A DNA stretch of 64,000 nt from CAXTSE01 sp964246985 (GTDB taxonomy: Bacteria; Actinomycetota; Actinomycetes; Actinomycetales; Microbacteriaceae). Where the stretch lies: the NCBI GenBank assembly GCA_964246985.1, contig CAXTSE010000003.1, positions 173,074 to 237,073 on the forward strand, given 5' to 3'. The notes under the pieces are model-generated. The model did no database searches, was not told the origin of the DNA, and saw only the letters and a list, made by a program, of their open reading frames with translations. Both the position numbers and the translations under genes were made by a program. Shown here piece after piece: positions 31,196-41,321 of the stretch (its first letter is position 1; the number at the start of each line of letters is the position of its first letter).

Positions 31196-32863
31196 ATGAC
31201 TCCCGGCCCCCTGATCGTGCAGAGCGACCGCACGGTGCTGCTCGAAGTGGCTCATCCCGACGCCGACGACGCCCGTCACGAGCTGGCGATCTTCGCCGAG
31301 CTGGAGCGCGCTCCCGAGCACGTCCACACCTACCGCATCACCCGTCTCGGCCTGTGGAACGCCCGCGCCGCCGGCCACACCGCCGCGCAGATGCTGGACA
31401 CCCTCGAGAAGTACGCCAAGTTCCCGGTGCCGCAGACGGTGGCCATCGACATCGACGAGACCGTCGGCCGCTACGGCCGCCTCGTCATCTCGCGCGACAC
31501 CCCGGCCGAGGACGGCACCGCCGGCGAGCTCATCATCACCTCGACGGATGCGGCGGTGCTCGCCGAGATCACGCGCAGCCCCAAGATCGCCCAGTACCTC
31601 GGTGTCCGGCGCACCTCGACCGAGTGGACCCTGATGCCCTGGGCCCGCGGTCAGATCAAGCAGGAGCTGCTGAAGCTCGGCTGGCCCGCCGAGGACAACG
31701 CCGGCTACACGCCCGGCACCCCGCACCAGATCGACCTCGACCTGACCGGCTGGGGACTCCGCGGCTACCAGCAGAAGGCCATCGACAACTTCTTCGAGGG
31801 CGGATCGGGTGTCGTCGTGCTCCCCTGCGGCGCCGGCAAGACCCTCGTCGGCGCGGGCGCCATGGCGGCCGCCGACACCACGACGCTCATCCTCGTCACC
31901 AACACGGTCAGCGCGCGTCAGTGGCGCGCCGAGCTGCTGAAGCGCACCTCCCTCACCGAGGAGGAGATCGGCGAGTACTCGGGTCAGGTCAAGGAGATCC
32001 GGCCGGTCACAATCGCGACGTACCAGATCCTCACCGCGAAGCGGAAAGGCGAGTTCGCCCACCTGGCGCTCCTCGACGCTCTCGACTGGGGCCTCATCGT
32101 CTACGACGAGGTGCACCTGCTGCCCGCCCCGGTGTTCAAGCTGACGGCAGAGCTGCAGGCGCGTCGACGGCTCGGCTTGACGGCGACGTTGGTGCGCGAG
32201 GACGGCCGCGAGTCGGACGTGTTCTCGCTCATCGGTCCGAAGCGCTTCGACGCCCCGTGGAAGGAAATCGAGGCGCAGGGCTTCATCTCGCCGGCCTCCT
32301 GCTACGAGGTGCGCATCGACCTGCCCGCGCAGGAGCGCCTCGAGTATGCGGCGAGCGCCGACGACGAGCGGTACCGCCTGGCGGCGACCGCTCCGGCCAA
32401 GCTGCGCGTGGTGCAGGATCTGGTGGCCAAGCACGAGGGCGAGCGCATCCTGGTGATCGGCCAGTACCTCGACCAGATCGACGAGCTCGCCGAGACGCTG
32501 AACGCACCCAAGCTCACGGGCGCGACCCCGGTCGACGAGCGCGAGCGGCTGTACGACGACTTCCGTGAGGGGCGCACCAAGGTGCTCGTGGTCTCGAAGG
32601 TCGCGAACTTCTCGATCGACCTGCCGGAGGCGACGGTCGCGATCCAGGTGTCGGGCTCGTTCGGGTCGCGGCAGGAGGAGGCGCAGCGTCTCGGGCGCCT
32701 GCTGCGTCCGAAGGAGAGCGGACTCCCCGCCAACTTCTACACGCTGGTCGCGCGCGACACCGTGGACCAGGACTTCGCCCAGAACCGTCAGCGGTTCCTG
32801 GCCGAGCAGGGCTACAGCTACACGATCCTCGACGCGGACGCGCTGGCCGCGGCCGCGGCGTAG
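31196..32863 (+). CDS. DNA repair helicase XPB-type (SF2)
   Basis: A 555-residue superfamily 2 helicase. Residues ~1-130 are the XPB N-terminal domain (HELAIFAELERAPEHVHTYR). Motif I is LPCGAGKT (residues ~206-213). Motif II is YDEVH (residues ~302-306). Motif III is LTATLVRED, with RED following as in XPB. Motif V is ISKV-like VVSKVANFSIDLPEA. Motif VI is QRLGRLLRP. It unwinds DNA 3' to 5' and is linked with nucleotide excision repair. ATG 31196. Confidence 0.93.
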   Translation: MTPGPLIVQSDRTVLLEVAHPDADDARHELAIFAELERAPEHVHTYRITRLGLWNARAAGHTAAQMLDTLEKYAKFPVPQTVAIDIDETVGRYGRLVISRDTPAEDGTAGELIITSTDAAVLAEITRSPKIAQYLGVRRTSTEWTLMPWARGQIKQELLKLGWPAEDNAGYTPGTPHQIDLDLTGWGLRGYQQKAIDNFFEGGSGVVVLPCGAGKTLVGAGAMAAADTTTLILVTNTVSARQWRAELLKRTSLTEEEIGEYSGQVKEIRPVTIATYQILTAKRKGEFAHLALLDALDWGLIVYDEVHLLPAPVFKLTAELQARRRLGLTATLVREDGRESDVFSLIGPKRFDAPWKEIEAQGFISPASCYEVRIDLPAQERLEYAASADDERYRLAATAPAKLRVVQDLVAKHEGERILVIGQYLDQIDELAETLNAPKLTGATPVDERERLYDDFREGRTKVLVVSKVANFSIDLPEATVAIQVSGSFGSRQEEAQRLGRLLRPKESGLPANFYTLVARDTVDQDFAQNRQRFLAEQGYSYTILDADALAAAAA

Positions 32864-32890
32864 GTCGGTGGCGCTCGCCATACTCGTGGC

Positions 32891-34003
32891 ATGGCGCGCA
32901 TCACCCCGTACCGCATCGACGTCCCGCAGGCCGAGATCGACGAGCTGCGCCGTCGGCTCGCCGCGACGCGCTGGCCCGACGCCGCCGCCGACGACTGGTC
33001 GCGGGGCACCGCGCCCGCTGACCTGAGGCGTCTCCTCGAGCACTGGGGCGGCCCCTTCGACTGGCGGGCCGCGGAGGCGCGCATCAACGCCTACGAGCAG
33101 GTGCTCGTCGAGGTCCACGGCGGCCGTCAGCAGGTGCACGCGCTGCGCGCAGGAACGCCCGGCGCCACACCCCTGCTGCTCGTGCACGGCTGGCCGGATG
33201 GATTCATCCGGTTCCTGGAAGCCCTCCCGCTGCTCGCCGACCGATTCGACATCGTCGTGCCGAGCATCCCCGGCTACGGCTTCAGCGGCCGCCCGACGGT
33301 GCCGACCGGTCCGGCGGTCATCGCGGGCTGGCTCGCCGAGCTCATGGACACCCTGGGGCTCGACCGCTTCCTGGTGCACGGCGCCGACATCGGATCGCAG
33401 ATCGCCGAGCAGGTGGCCCTCGCGGTACCCGAGAGGGTCGCCGCCCTCCACCTGGGCGACGCGCCTCTGCGGCGGCTGCGGTCGATCCCGCCCGACCAGC
33501 TCGACGACGCCGAGCGGGTATGGGCGCAGGAGCTCGTGACGTGGGAGGCGGCAGAGGGCGCCTACGGCCACCAGCAGCGCACGAAGCCGCAGACGCTCGC
33601 CGCATCGCTCAACGACTCGCCGGCGGGGTTGGCGAGCTGGATCCTCGAGAAGTTCCATGCCTGGAGCGACCGGGGCGACGACGGCAGCGTCTTCGACGTC
33701 TTCACCCTCGACGACCTCTGCACCAATCTCACGATCTACTGGGTGACGCAGACCGCGGGGTCGGCGGCGCGGTACTACTACGACTCCTCGCGCGCCGACC
33801 TGCCGACCGTGCCGGTGACGGTGCCGACCGGGATCGCCGTGTTCCCGCACGACATCCTCGTCGCCCCGAATCACTCGGCCGAGCGCTGGTTCGACATCCA
33901 GCGCTGGACGGACATGCCCCGCGGCGGGCACTTCGGCCCGTGGGAGCAGCCGGACGCGTGGTCGCGCGAGATCACGGCGTTCGCCGATCAGCTGGGGATC
34001 TGA
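32891..34003 (+). CDS. Epoxide hydrolase (alpha/beta fold, N-terminal EHN)
   Basis: A 370-residue enzyme that adds water to epoxides, yielding diols. Residues 1-95 are the EHN lid segment (ITPYRIDVPQAEIDELRRRL, WPDAAADDWSRG). The hydrolase core has the oxyanion HGWPDG (~residue 100), the nucleophile Asp in HGADIGSQIA (~residue 165), a lid with the activating Tyr residues (TIYWVTQTAGSAARYYYDS) and the base His in RGGHFGPWEQP. Length fits the family. Substrate unknown. Confidence 0.92.
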   Translation: MARITPYRIDVPQAEIDELRRRLAATRWPDAAADDWSRGTAPADLRRLLEHWGGPFDWRAAEARINAYEQVLVEVHGGRQQVHALRAGTPGATPLLLVHGWPDGFIRFLEALPLLADRFDIVVPSIPGYGFSGRPTVPTGPAVIAGWLAELMDTLGLDRFLVHGADIGSQIAEQVALAVPERVAALHLGDAPLRRLRSIPPDQLDDAERVWAQELVTWEAAEGAYGHQQRTKPQTLAASLNDSPAGLASWILEKFHAWSDRGDDGSVFDVFTLDDLCTNLTIYWVTQTAGSAARYYYDSSRADLPTVPVTVPTGIAVFPHDILVAPNHSAERWFDIQRWTDMPRGGHFGPWEQPDAWSREITAFADQLGI

Positions 34004-34081
34004 GGATCCGAGCGTCGCGCGATCAGCGGAGAGTCGATTCGCTCCCAGCTTGCATCCAGCGAACGCGCAGACAATAGTGCC

Positions 34082-34774
34082 ATGAGCGATGGCCCGAAGA
34101 TCCTAATCGTCGACGACGAGCCCAACATCCGCGACCTTCTCACCACGAGCCTCCGGTTCGCCGGATTCGCCGTGCGCGCGGTCGGCAACGGAGCACAGGC
34201 CATCTCGGCCGTGCTCGAGGAGGAGCCCGACCTAATCATCCTCGACGTGATGCTGCCCGACATGAACGGGTTCGGCGTCACGAAGCGGCTCCGCGCATCC
34301 GGCTACACCGCGCCGATCCTCTTCCTCACCGCCAAGGACGACACCGAGGACAAGATCACCGGCCTCACGGTCGGCGGCGACGACTACGTCACCAAGCCGT
34401 TCAGCCTCGACGAGATCGTCGCCCGCATCAAGGCCATCCTGCGCCGCACGATGCACGACGAGGAGGACGCCGTCATCCGCACCGGCGAGCTCACGATGGA
34501 TCAGGACACCCACGAGGTCACCGTGGGCGACGAGTCGGTCGAGCTCTCCCCCACCGAGTTCAAGCTGCTGCGCTACCTGATGCTCAACCCCAACCGGGTG
34601 CTCAGCAAGGCGCAGATCCTCGACCACGTGTGGGAGTACGACTTCAACGGCGACGCCGGCATCGTGGAGAGTTACATCAGCTACCTGCGACGTAAACTCG
34701 ACCAGCACTCGAACGAGCCGATGATCCAGACCAAGCGCGGATTCGGGTACATGCTGAAGGCCTCCAAGGTCTGA
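34082..34774 (+). CDS. OmpR-family response regulator
   Basis: A 230-residue two-component regulator. Residues 5-120 are the receiver (acid pocket VDDEPN, phosphorylated Asp in LIILDVMLPD, Lys in YVTKPFSLDE). Residues 130-228 are the winged helix DNA-binding domain (SPTEFKLLRYLMLNPNRVLS, FNGDAGIVESYISYLRRKLD). It resembles PrrA/TcrA-type regulators of actinobacteria. It is followed by its histidine kinase after 67 bases that hold a family A repeat. Confidence 0.93.
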   Translation: MSDGPKILIVDDEPNIRDLLTTSLRFAGFAVRAVGNGAQAISAVLEEEPDLIILDVMLPDMNGFGVTKRLRASGYTAPILFLTAKDDTEDKITGLTVGGDDYVTKPFSLDEIVARIKAILRRTMHDEEDAVIRTGELTMDQDTHEVTVGDESVELSPTEFKLLRYLMLNPNRVLSKAQILDHVWEYDFNGDAGIVESYISYLRRKLDQHSNEPMIQTKRGFGYMLKASKV

Positions 34775-34784
34775 GCATCTCGTC

Positions 34785-34815
34785 GGTCGAGTAGCGCGCA
34801 GCGCGTATCGAGACC
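34785..34815. repeat. Interspersed palindromic repeat, family A, copy 3 (reversed)
   Basis: GGTCGAGTAGCGCGCAGCGC GTATCGAGACC: the reverse complement matches the two other family A copies at both ends. It is a self-complementary unit (TAGCGCGC...GCGCGTA) between the regulator and kinase genes. Confidence 0.7.
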
Positions 34816-34841
34816 ACACCACGATCACCCGGAGGCGCCCG

Positions 34842-36554
34842 TTGAGCATGCACGCGTCCTTCGACCGTTGGTGGAACGGCATCTCGCTCCGCGCCAAGAT
34901 CACCGGTGTCACGGTGCTGCTGCTGACGTTCGGGCTCACCGTCGCGGGCGCCGGCACCATGACGGTGCTGCGCAACTACCTCGTCGAGACGGTGGACCAG
35001 CAGATTACCGACGCCTACACGAAGCTGCCGGGCGAGATCGACCTCGACACGATCGCGGCGTACGGCGACGAGGAGCAGCTGAACCCGTTCTACGTCGCGG
35101 CCGTCGACTCGGACGGCGACATCGTGCGTGACAACCTCAGCGCGGATCGCACGGCCCTCCGGCCGGACGCGTCGTCGCTCGCGTACTCCAAGCTCAAGGA
35201 CGTGCACGGGGCGGTCACGCTCAGCAATGCGAGCCAGACATCGCAGTGGCGGGTGATCGCCTACCCGGCGACCGTGGGATCCGACAAGGCCACCCTGCTC
35301 GTCGGGCTCAACATGAGCGAGACCAACGGGATCATCGCCCGGTACGCCGTCATCTTCCTCGGCTTCTCGATCGCGGTCGTGGTCTTCGGCGCCGCGACGA
35401 CGCAGCTGCTCGTCACCAGCACCTTCCAGCCGCTGCGCGACGTGGAGCGCACGGCCGCGCGCTTCGCCGCCGGCGACTACAGCCAGCGCCTCGGCGGGGC
35501 GACACCCAACACCGAGGTCGGGCGGCTCAACCGCTCGCTCAACACCATGCTCGCGCGCATCGACCGCGCCTTCGCCGATCGCCAGAGGACCGTCGAGCAG
35601 ATGCGCCGCTTCGTCGGCGACGCGTCGCACGAGCTGCGCACCCCGCTCGTCTCGCTGCGCGGCTACGCCGAGCTGTACCGGATGGGCGCCATCACCGACC
35701 CTGACGACGTCGCCCAGGCGATGGGCCGCATCGAGCGCGAGGCGATCCGCATGGGCATGCTCGTCGAGGACCTGCTCGAGCTCGCCCGGCTCGACGAGGC
35801 GCGCCCGCTGCAGCTGACTCCTCTCGACCTGCTCCCGCTCGTGCAGGACGCCGCGCGCGACGCCTCCGTCTCGTCTCCCGAGCGGCGGATCTCGGTGATC
35901 GTCCCCGAGCCGGCCACCGTCTCCGACGTCGAGGCCCCCGCCGCCGCGCCCGATGACGCTCCCACGGTCGTCGCCGCCGAGACACTGCTGTCGGGTGCCG
36001 CGACGCCGACCACCGCGTCGGCGCTCGGGTCGTTCGGCGCGTTCGCCGGGGCGACGCTCGCGCGCCTGCGCCGTCGCCCGCGCGGGTCGAGCCGGGGTGC
36101 CGCCGCCGGCGCCGCCTCCTCCCCCGAGCTCCCCGAGGTCGTGCCGCTGCCCGAGGTCGGGCCGATCGTGCTCGCCGAGGAGAACAAGATCCGTCAGGTC
36201 ATCACCAACCTGATGGGCAACGCGATGCGATTCACCCGCGACGACAGTCCGATCGAGCTGACGGTCGAGGTGGATCGCGCCGGCGGCTTCGGTCAGATCT
36301 CGGTCGTGGACCACGGCGAGGGCGTGCCGCCGCAGCTGCGCGAGAAGATCTTCCAGCGCTTCTGGCGCGCCGACACCTCTCGTGCGCGCGACACCGGCGG
36401 CAGCGGACTCGGCCTCGCGATCGTCGCGGGCATCGTCGCGAACCACCACGGGCACGTCGAGGCGCTCGAGACACCGGGCGGCGGCGCGACGTTCCGCGTC
36501 AGCCTGCCGCTGGCGTCGGCGGCCGTCGAAGCTCCTTCCCAGCTCGAGGACTGA
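34842..36554 (+). CDS. Sensor histidine kinase with inserted ATPase-domain loop
   Basis: A 570-residue kinase. TTG 34842 has GGAGG six bases upstream; an ATG two codons later is the alternative. Two membrane segments (residues ~16-42 and ~165-190) enclose an extracytoplasmic sensor. A HAMP domain, a HisKA domain with phospho-acceptor in DASHELRTPL, then an ATPase domain (N box EENKIRQVITNLMGNA; G1 VVDHGEGVP; G2 GGSGLGLAI) follow. An Ala/Pro-rich stretch of about 90 residues (~355-443) interrupts the start of the ATPase domain, before the N box; relatives, as I recall them, have about ten residues there. Partner of the upstream regulator. Confidence 0.92.
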   Translation: MSMHASFDRWWNGISLRAKITGVTVLLLTFGLTVAGAGTMTVLRNYLVETVDQQITDAYTKLPGEIDLDTIAAYGDEEQLNPFYVAAVDSDGDIVRDNLSADRTALRPDASSLAYSKLKDVHGAVTLSNASQTSQWRVIAYPATVGSDKATLLVGLNMSETNGIIARYAVIFLGFSIAVVVFGAATTQLLVTSTFQPLRDVERTAARFAAGDYSQRLGGATPNTEVGRLNRSLNTMLARIDRAFADRQRTVEQMRRFVGDASHELRTPLVSLRGYAELYRMGAITDPDDVAQAMGRIEREAIRMGMLVEDLLELARLDEARPLQLTPLDLLPLVQDAARDASVSSPERRISVIVPEPATVSDVEAPAAAPDDAPTVVAAETLLSGAATPTTASALGSFGAFAGATLARLRRRPRGSSRGAAAGAASSPELPEVVPLPEVGPIVLAEENKIRQVITNLMGNAMRFTRDDSPIELTVEVDRAGGFGQISVVDHGEGVPPQLREKIFQRFWRADTSRARDTGGSGLGLAIVAGIVANHHGHVEALETPGGGATFRVSLPLASAAVEAPSQLED

Positions 36555-36619
36555 CGCACCCTCCCCGGATGCCGCAGCCGGCTGCCCGATGCGGCGTGCG
36601 ACTTCCTAGCCTGGCCCGC

Positions 36620-36910
36620 ATGACGCGATTCAACGTAGACAACGAGGCGGTCGCCGCGGCGGCCTCCGGAGTGCAGGCGACCATGGGCCGCATCGAGGGC
36701 GAGAACGCCGGGCTGCTCAGTCAGCTCGTCAACCTCGAGTTCTCGTGGACGGGCACCGCCGCCAGCACGTTCCAGGCGGCCGTGGCCGACTGGCGGGCCA
36801 CCCAGCAGCGCGTGCACGAGAGCATGGCTCTCATCACCCGCGCGCTCGCGCAGGCAGGTCAGACGTATGCGGACGCCGAGGCGGGCAACACGCGCCTCTT
36901 CATGCGCTGA
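36620..36910 (+). CDS. WXG100-family protein
   Basis: A 96-residue all-helical protein from ATG 36620 (in-frame ATG 36569 gives an unrelated tail). Helix - FSWTG turn (the WxG motif, W38) - helix layout, with the common 'VQATMGRIEGENAGLLSQL' first helix and an 'AGQTYADAEAGN' end. WXG100 proteins form antiparallel dimers and are often secreted by type VII systems. No secretion genes are in sight here, so its partner is elsewhere. Confidence 0.88.
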   Translation: MTRFNVDNEAVAAAASGVQATMGRIEGENAGLLSQLVNLEFSWTGTAASTFQAAVADWRATQQRVHESMALITRALAQAGQTYADAEAGNTRLFMR

Positions 36911-36952
36911 CGCCGCACCCGGATCCGTGCCCCGGAGAACGCGAGCACGCAG

Positions 36953-36992
36953 AAGCGGGCGGCCCCTCCCTGTGGGGAGGAACCGCCCGCTT
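36953..36992. terminator. Bidirectional stem-loop between WXG100 gene and groEL
   Basis: AAGCGGGCGG (36953-36962) pairs with CCGCCCGCTT (36983-36992), with an inner CCTCCC/GGGAGG stem. It lies between two convergent genes and can end both transcripts. Confidence 0.85.
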
Positions 36993-37014
36993 ATGTCCTG
37001 CGTCGACCTCTAGA

Positions 37015-38634
<1,620 letters not shown>

Positions 38635-38692
38635 GGGTTGGTGTCGTCCCTCCCGGACGTAAGGAATTTCTGCCGATCACGGAGTGACCGCA

Positions 38693-38719
38693 TTAGCACT
38701 CGCATCGAGCGAGTGCCAG
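38693..38719 (-). promoter_or_regulatory. groEL: CIRCE element (HrcA operator) 1
   Basis: TTAGCACTC - nine bases - GAGTGCCAG, one of two operators upstream of groEL. The left half is the exact consensus; the right half differs from GAGTGCTAA in its last bases. Repression by HrcA is the known role of this element. Confidence 0.9.
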
Positions 38720-38727
38720 GAGCCATT

Positions 38728-38754
38728 CTGGCACTCGGCATGAGGGAGTGCAAG
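38728..38754 (-). promoter_or_regulatory. groEL: CIRCE element (HrcA operator) 2
   Basis: CTGGCACTC - nine bases - GAGTGCAAG, a second, less perfect operator eight bases from the first. Both halves keep the GCACTC/GAGTGC core. Confidence 0.8.
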
Positions 38755-38783
38755 CCAGCTCGACAGCCGGCCGACGCGTCGGC

Positions 38784-39854
38784 TCAGGGGGTGGGGGCGG
38801 GGGCGGCGGCCGGGGCGAAGTCGGCGCTGCCGTTGGTCGGCACGAGCTCGATCCAGCTGTTGCCGGGGGCGAGCCGCACCACGGTGCCCGTGTCGTCGAC
38901 GAGGCGGATGCGCTCGGTCTGCGACGGCTTGATCCAGGTCGCGTGGGCGGTGCCGCCGCCACTCGAGATCCAGGCCTCGCCCGACCCGAGCAGCTCGGTC
39001 TCGGGCACACCGCCGTTGTTCTTGATGGCGACACGCAGCACGATCACGTTGGCGGCCGAGAGCTGTGCTCCGGCGCTGTCGAGGTCGGGGCCGCCCGCCT
39101 GCGACCGCAGGTAGCGCTGGGACGCGGCGTCGTAGATCCACGAGGGGGTCGAGGGGGCGCCGAAGCGCAGCGAGATGCCCGAGGTGGGTGCGCCGACCTG
39201 CACGCCCGTCGACGCGGCGATGTCGGGCGCGAAAGCGAACTGCTGTCCGGGCGCCGGGATGTCGGCGTGCGCGGCGATGAGCTGCGGCGCGCGCACGACC
39301 ACGTTGTGCGGCGCCTCCTTCGCATCCGTGCGGAACATCACGTCGGCCGTGTCCGGCTGCCCGTGGATCGCGTTGTAGACGCTCGTCGCCTTCATCAGCG
39401 CGACGAAGCGCTGCTGCCCGCCCGAGTAGGCGACGATGCCGCCGAGCGGCGAGACGATGAACGGATCCATCGGCCGGATCGAGCGGATCGGCCCGATCTC
39501 GGCCGGCACGTCCGACTGCCACACCCCCACGTAGCGCGTGAGTCCGCCCTCGACCATCTCCTCGAAGACGAGGTCGGTGCGCTCGAGACCGATCTGCGGC
39601 CGGGCGTCGGGGTGGTTGTCGATCTTGGCGGCGAGCGAGGGGCCGAGCACGGTGTCGGCCGGGATCACCTCGCCGGTCAGCGGGGTGAGCGTCGTCGCCG
39701 CGGGCTCGATGTAGGCCGACGTGTAGGTCGGAACCGGGACGGGCGTCGGAGTGCCCGCCGCGCATCCGGTCAAGGTGAGGGTCAGCGCGAGGCCGACAGC
39801 CGTGCCGCCGCTCGCGAGCATGGCTGCCCGCGCGACCCACCCCGTTCGACGCAT
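38784..39854 (-). CDS. DUF3048 lipoprotein (YerB-like)
   Basis: A 356-residue exported lipoprotein. A signal with lipobox LTGCA (Cys31) follows a hydrophobic stretch. The DUF3048 part (residues ~60-340) includes 'AAKIDNHPDARPQIGLERTD', VFEEMVEGGLTRYVG, IGPIRSIRPMDPFI and VIVLRVAIKNNG. Function unknown; members sit in the envelope. Its start lies 73 bases from the cold-shock gene behind it, on the same strand. Confidence 0.9.
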   Translation of the reverse strand: MRRTGWVARAAMLASGGTAVGLALTLTLTGCAAGTPTPVPVPTYTSAYIEPAATTLTPLTGEVIPADTVLGPSLAAKIDNHPDARPQIGLERTDLVFEEMVEGGLTRYVGVWQSDVPAEIGPIRSIRPMDPFIVSPLGGIVAYSGGQQRFVALMKATSVYNAIHGQPDTADVMFRTDAKEAPHNVVVRAPQLIAAHADIPAPGQQFAFAPDIAASTGVQVGAPTSGISLRFGAPSTPSWIYDAASQRYLRSQAGGPDLDSAGAQLSAANVIVLRVAIKNNGGVPETELLGSGEAWISSGGGTAHATWIKPSQTERIRLVDDTGTVVRLAPGNSWIELVPTNGSADFAPAAAPAPTP

Positions 39855-39926
39855 GGCGTCATGCTAGGTGGCCACGGGTACCCGGAGGCACCGGCGCGCC
39901 GCGAGGGCGACGCCGACGATGCGGGC

Positions 39927-40130
39927 CTAGGCCGGACGCACCGCTTCGGCCTGCGGACCCTTCGAGCCCGTGCCGATCTCGAAGACGACCGCCTGGCCCT
40001 CCTCGAGGACCTTGTAGCCGCTCATGTCGATGGCGGAGTAGTGGACGAACACGTCCTGCCCTCCGTCGTCGACGGTGATGAAGCCGAAGCCCTTCTCTGC
40101 GTTGAACCACTTCACGGTGCCGTTTGCCAT
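39927..40130 (-). CDS. Cold-shock protein (CspA type)
   Basis: A 67-residue single-domain RNA chaperone with KGFGFI and VFVHYS RNA-binding motifs. Length is standard. A 224-base gene-free leader (40131-40354) upstream may be the long 5' untranslated region typical for cold-shock genes; I see no stable hairpin there by eye. Confidence 0.95.
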   Translation of the reverse strand: MANGTVKWFNAEKGFGFITVDDGGQDVFVHYSAIDMSGYKVLEEGQAVVFEIGTGSKGPQAEAVRPA

Positions 40131-40354
40131 CTGCTGCTCCCACTGTGTGCGTGCGGGTGTCGGGCCCCGTCACACTCGGGAGCGTAGACGTTTCGGGCCT
40201 CGCTCAGAGGGGCCGCGTACCCCGAAAACGGCGGAATCGGCCAGATTCAACACGCATTAAACACCGGCGTAACACGCCCGAATCACCGGGGGCAGAACGA
40301 GCCGTCTCGGGGCTCGTGAGAGACCCGCTCCGAGGGGTCGGATGCGCGCGGGGC

Positions 40355-40942
40355 TCAGCCGCCGGCGAGCGCCGCGTAGTCCTCGCCGAGCACCACGGTG
40401 ACGGGTGCACCGAGGAAGGCGTCGGACAGCTGCGTGCGTCCGGTGCCGAGGCTGGCGAGCACGCCGAGGGCGATCGACTCGTACTCGGCCGAGCGGTAGT
40501 AGACGACCGTCTCGGTCTCGTCGCGCGCGGTGGCGTTGGCGCGCGCCGGGTTGGCCCAGCCCGCGCCGACGAGCGCGTCGCCGGCCGTGTTCTGGAGGCC
40601 GTCGGTCGCACTGCCGTTGAAGACCGAGAGCGCGAGGGCGGCTCCGCTGACCGGGTCGACCGCGGTCGGCGCCGCGGCGTCGATCACCGGTGCGTCGGTG
40701 GCCGGGGGGCCGTCGGTCGGGCTCGCCGAGGGCTCGCCGACCAGGTCGGGCAGGGCGATGTCGATGCCGGGCACGAGCTGCGACAGACCGAACAGCCCGC
40801 CGACGATCAGGACGCCGGTGATCAGGGCGGCCCAGGCGAAGCGGATCCAGCCGCGTCCGCGCTTGCGGGGTGCGCGATGGGCGCCGACGCGCGTCAGGTC
40901 TGCGGGGATCTCGTCGAAACGATCCTTGGTGGGGGTGGCCAT
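40355..40942 (-). CDS. LytR C-terminal-domain protein
   Basis: A 195-residue protein with one membrane segment (residues ~37-58, WAALITGVLIVGGLFGLSQL) and an external LytR_C domain (ALSVFNGSATDGLQNTAG, VVYYRSAEYESIALGVLASL, VTVVLGEDYAAL). LytR_C domains accompany cell-wall polymer ligases. Start ATG 40942 directly follows the DUF3263 stop (TAGATG). Confidence 0.9.
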   Translation of the reverse strand: MATPTKDRFDEIPADLTRVGAHRAPRKRGRGWIRFAWAALITGVLIVGGLFGLSQLVPGIDIALPDLVGEPSASPTDGPPATDAPVIDAAAPTAVDPVSGAALALSVFNGSATDGLQNTAGDALVGAGWANPARANATARDETETVVYYRSAEYESIALGVLASLGTGRTQLSDAFLGAPVTVVLGEDYAALAGG

Positions 40943-41278
40943 CTAGTCTGCGGTGTCCTGCTCGCTCGGGTGCTGGTCGCTCGAATGCCGGTCACTGCGC
41001 GCGGTGCTCGTCCGGAAGGTGCGGGCGGCCCGTGCCCGAGTGCGGGCGTCACGCAGGCGCTGCAACCGCCTGACCAGCAGCGGGTCGGATCGCAGGGCGA
41101 TCGGCGAGTCGATGAGCGCGTACAGCATCTGATAGTACCGGGCTGCGGGAATGCCGAACTCCGCCTGGATGGCGGCCTCCTTGGCGCCGACGCGCGCCGA
41201 CCACTCGCGCTCGAAGGCGAGGAGGCGCTCATCGAGCTCGCCGAGCTGCTCGGTCTCGTCGCGTGCGTGGACAGACAC
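40943..41278 (-). CDS. DUF3263 protein
   Basis: A 111-residue protein; GTG 41278 has GGAGG seven bases upstream. Residues ~12-65 carry the DUF3263 helix-turn-helix-like signature (LLAFEREWSARVGAKEAAIQ, ARYYQMLYALIDSP), then a basic tail. Unknown, probably DNA-related. Abuts LytR_C, so one operon. Confidence 0.85.
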   Translation of the reverse strand: MSVHARDETEQLGELDERLLAFEREWSARVGAKEAAIQAEFGIPAARYYQMLYALIDSPIALRSDPLLVRRLQRLRDARTRARAARTFRTSTARSDRHSSDQHPSEQDTAD

Positions 41279-41321
41279 GTGCACACCTCCGGGTGCCGAC
41301 GGGGCATCGGCTCCGCCGAGC

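Noticed and set aside
30398..33931. Minus-strand open frame of over 1170 codons through the helicase and epoxide hydrolase region
   Set aside because: It is antisense to three clear genes, His/Arg/Gly-rich without domains, and arises because high GC removes stop codons.
40131..40354. Gap before the cold-shock gene as a possible ncRNA
   Set aside because: No stable stem or terminator could be seen by eye; treated as probable leader.
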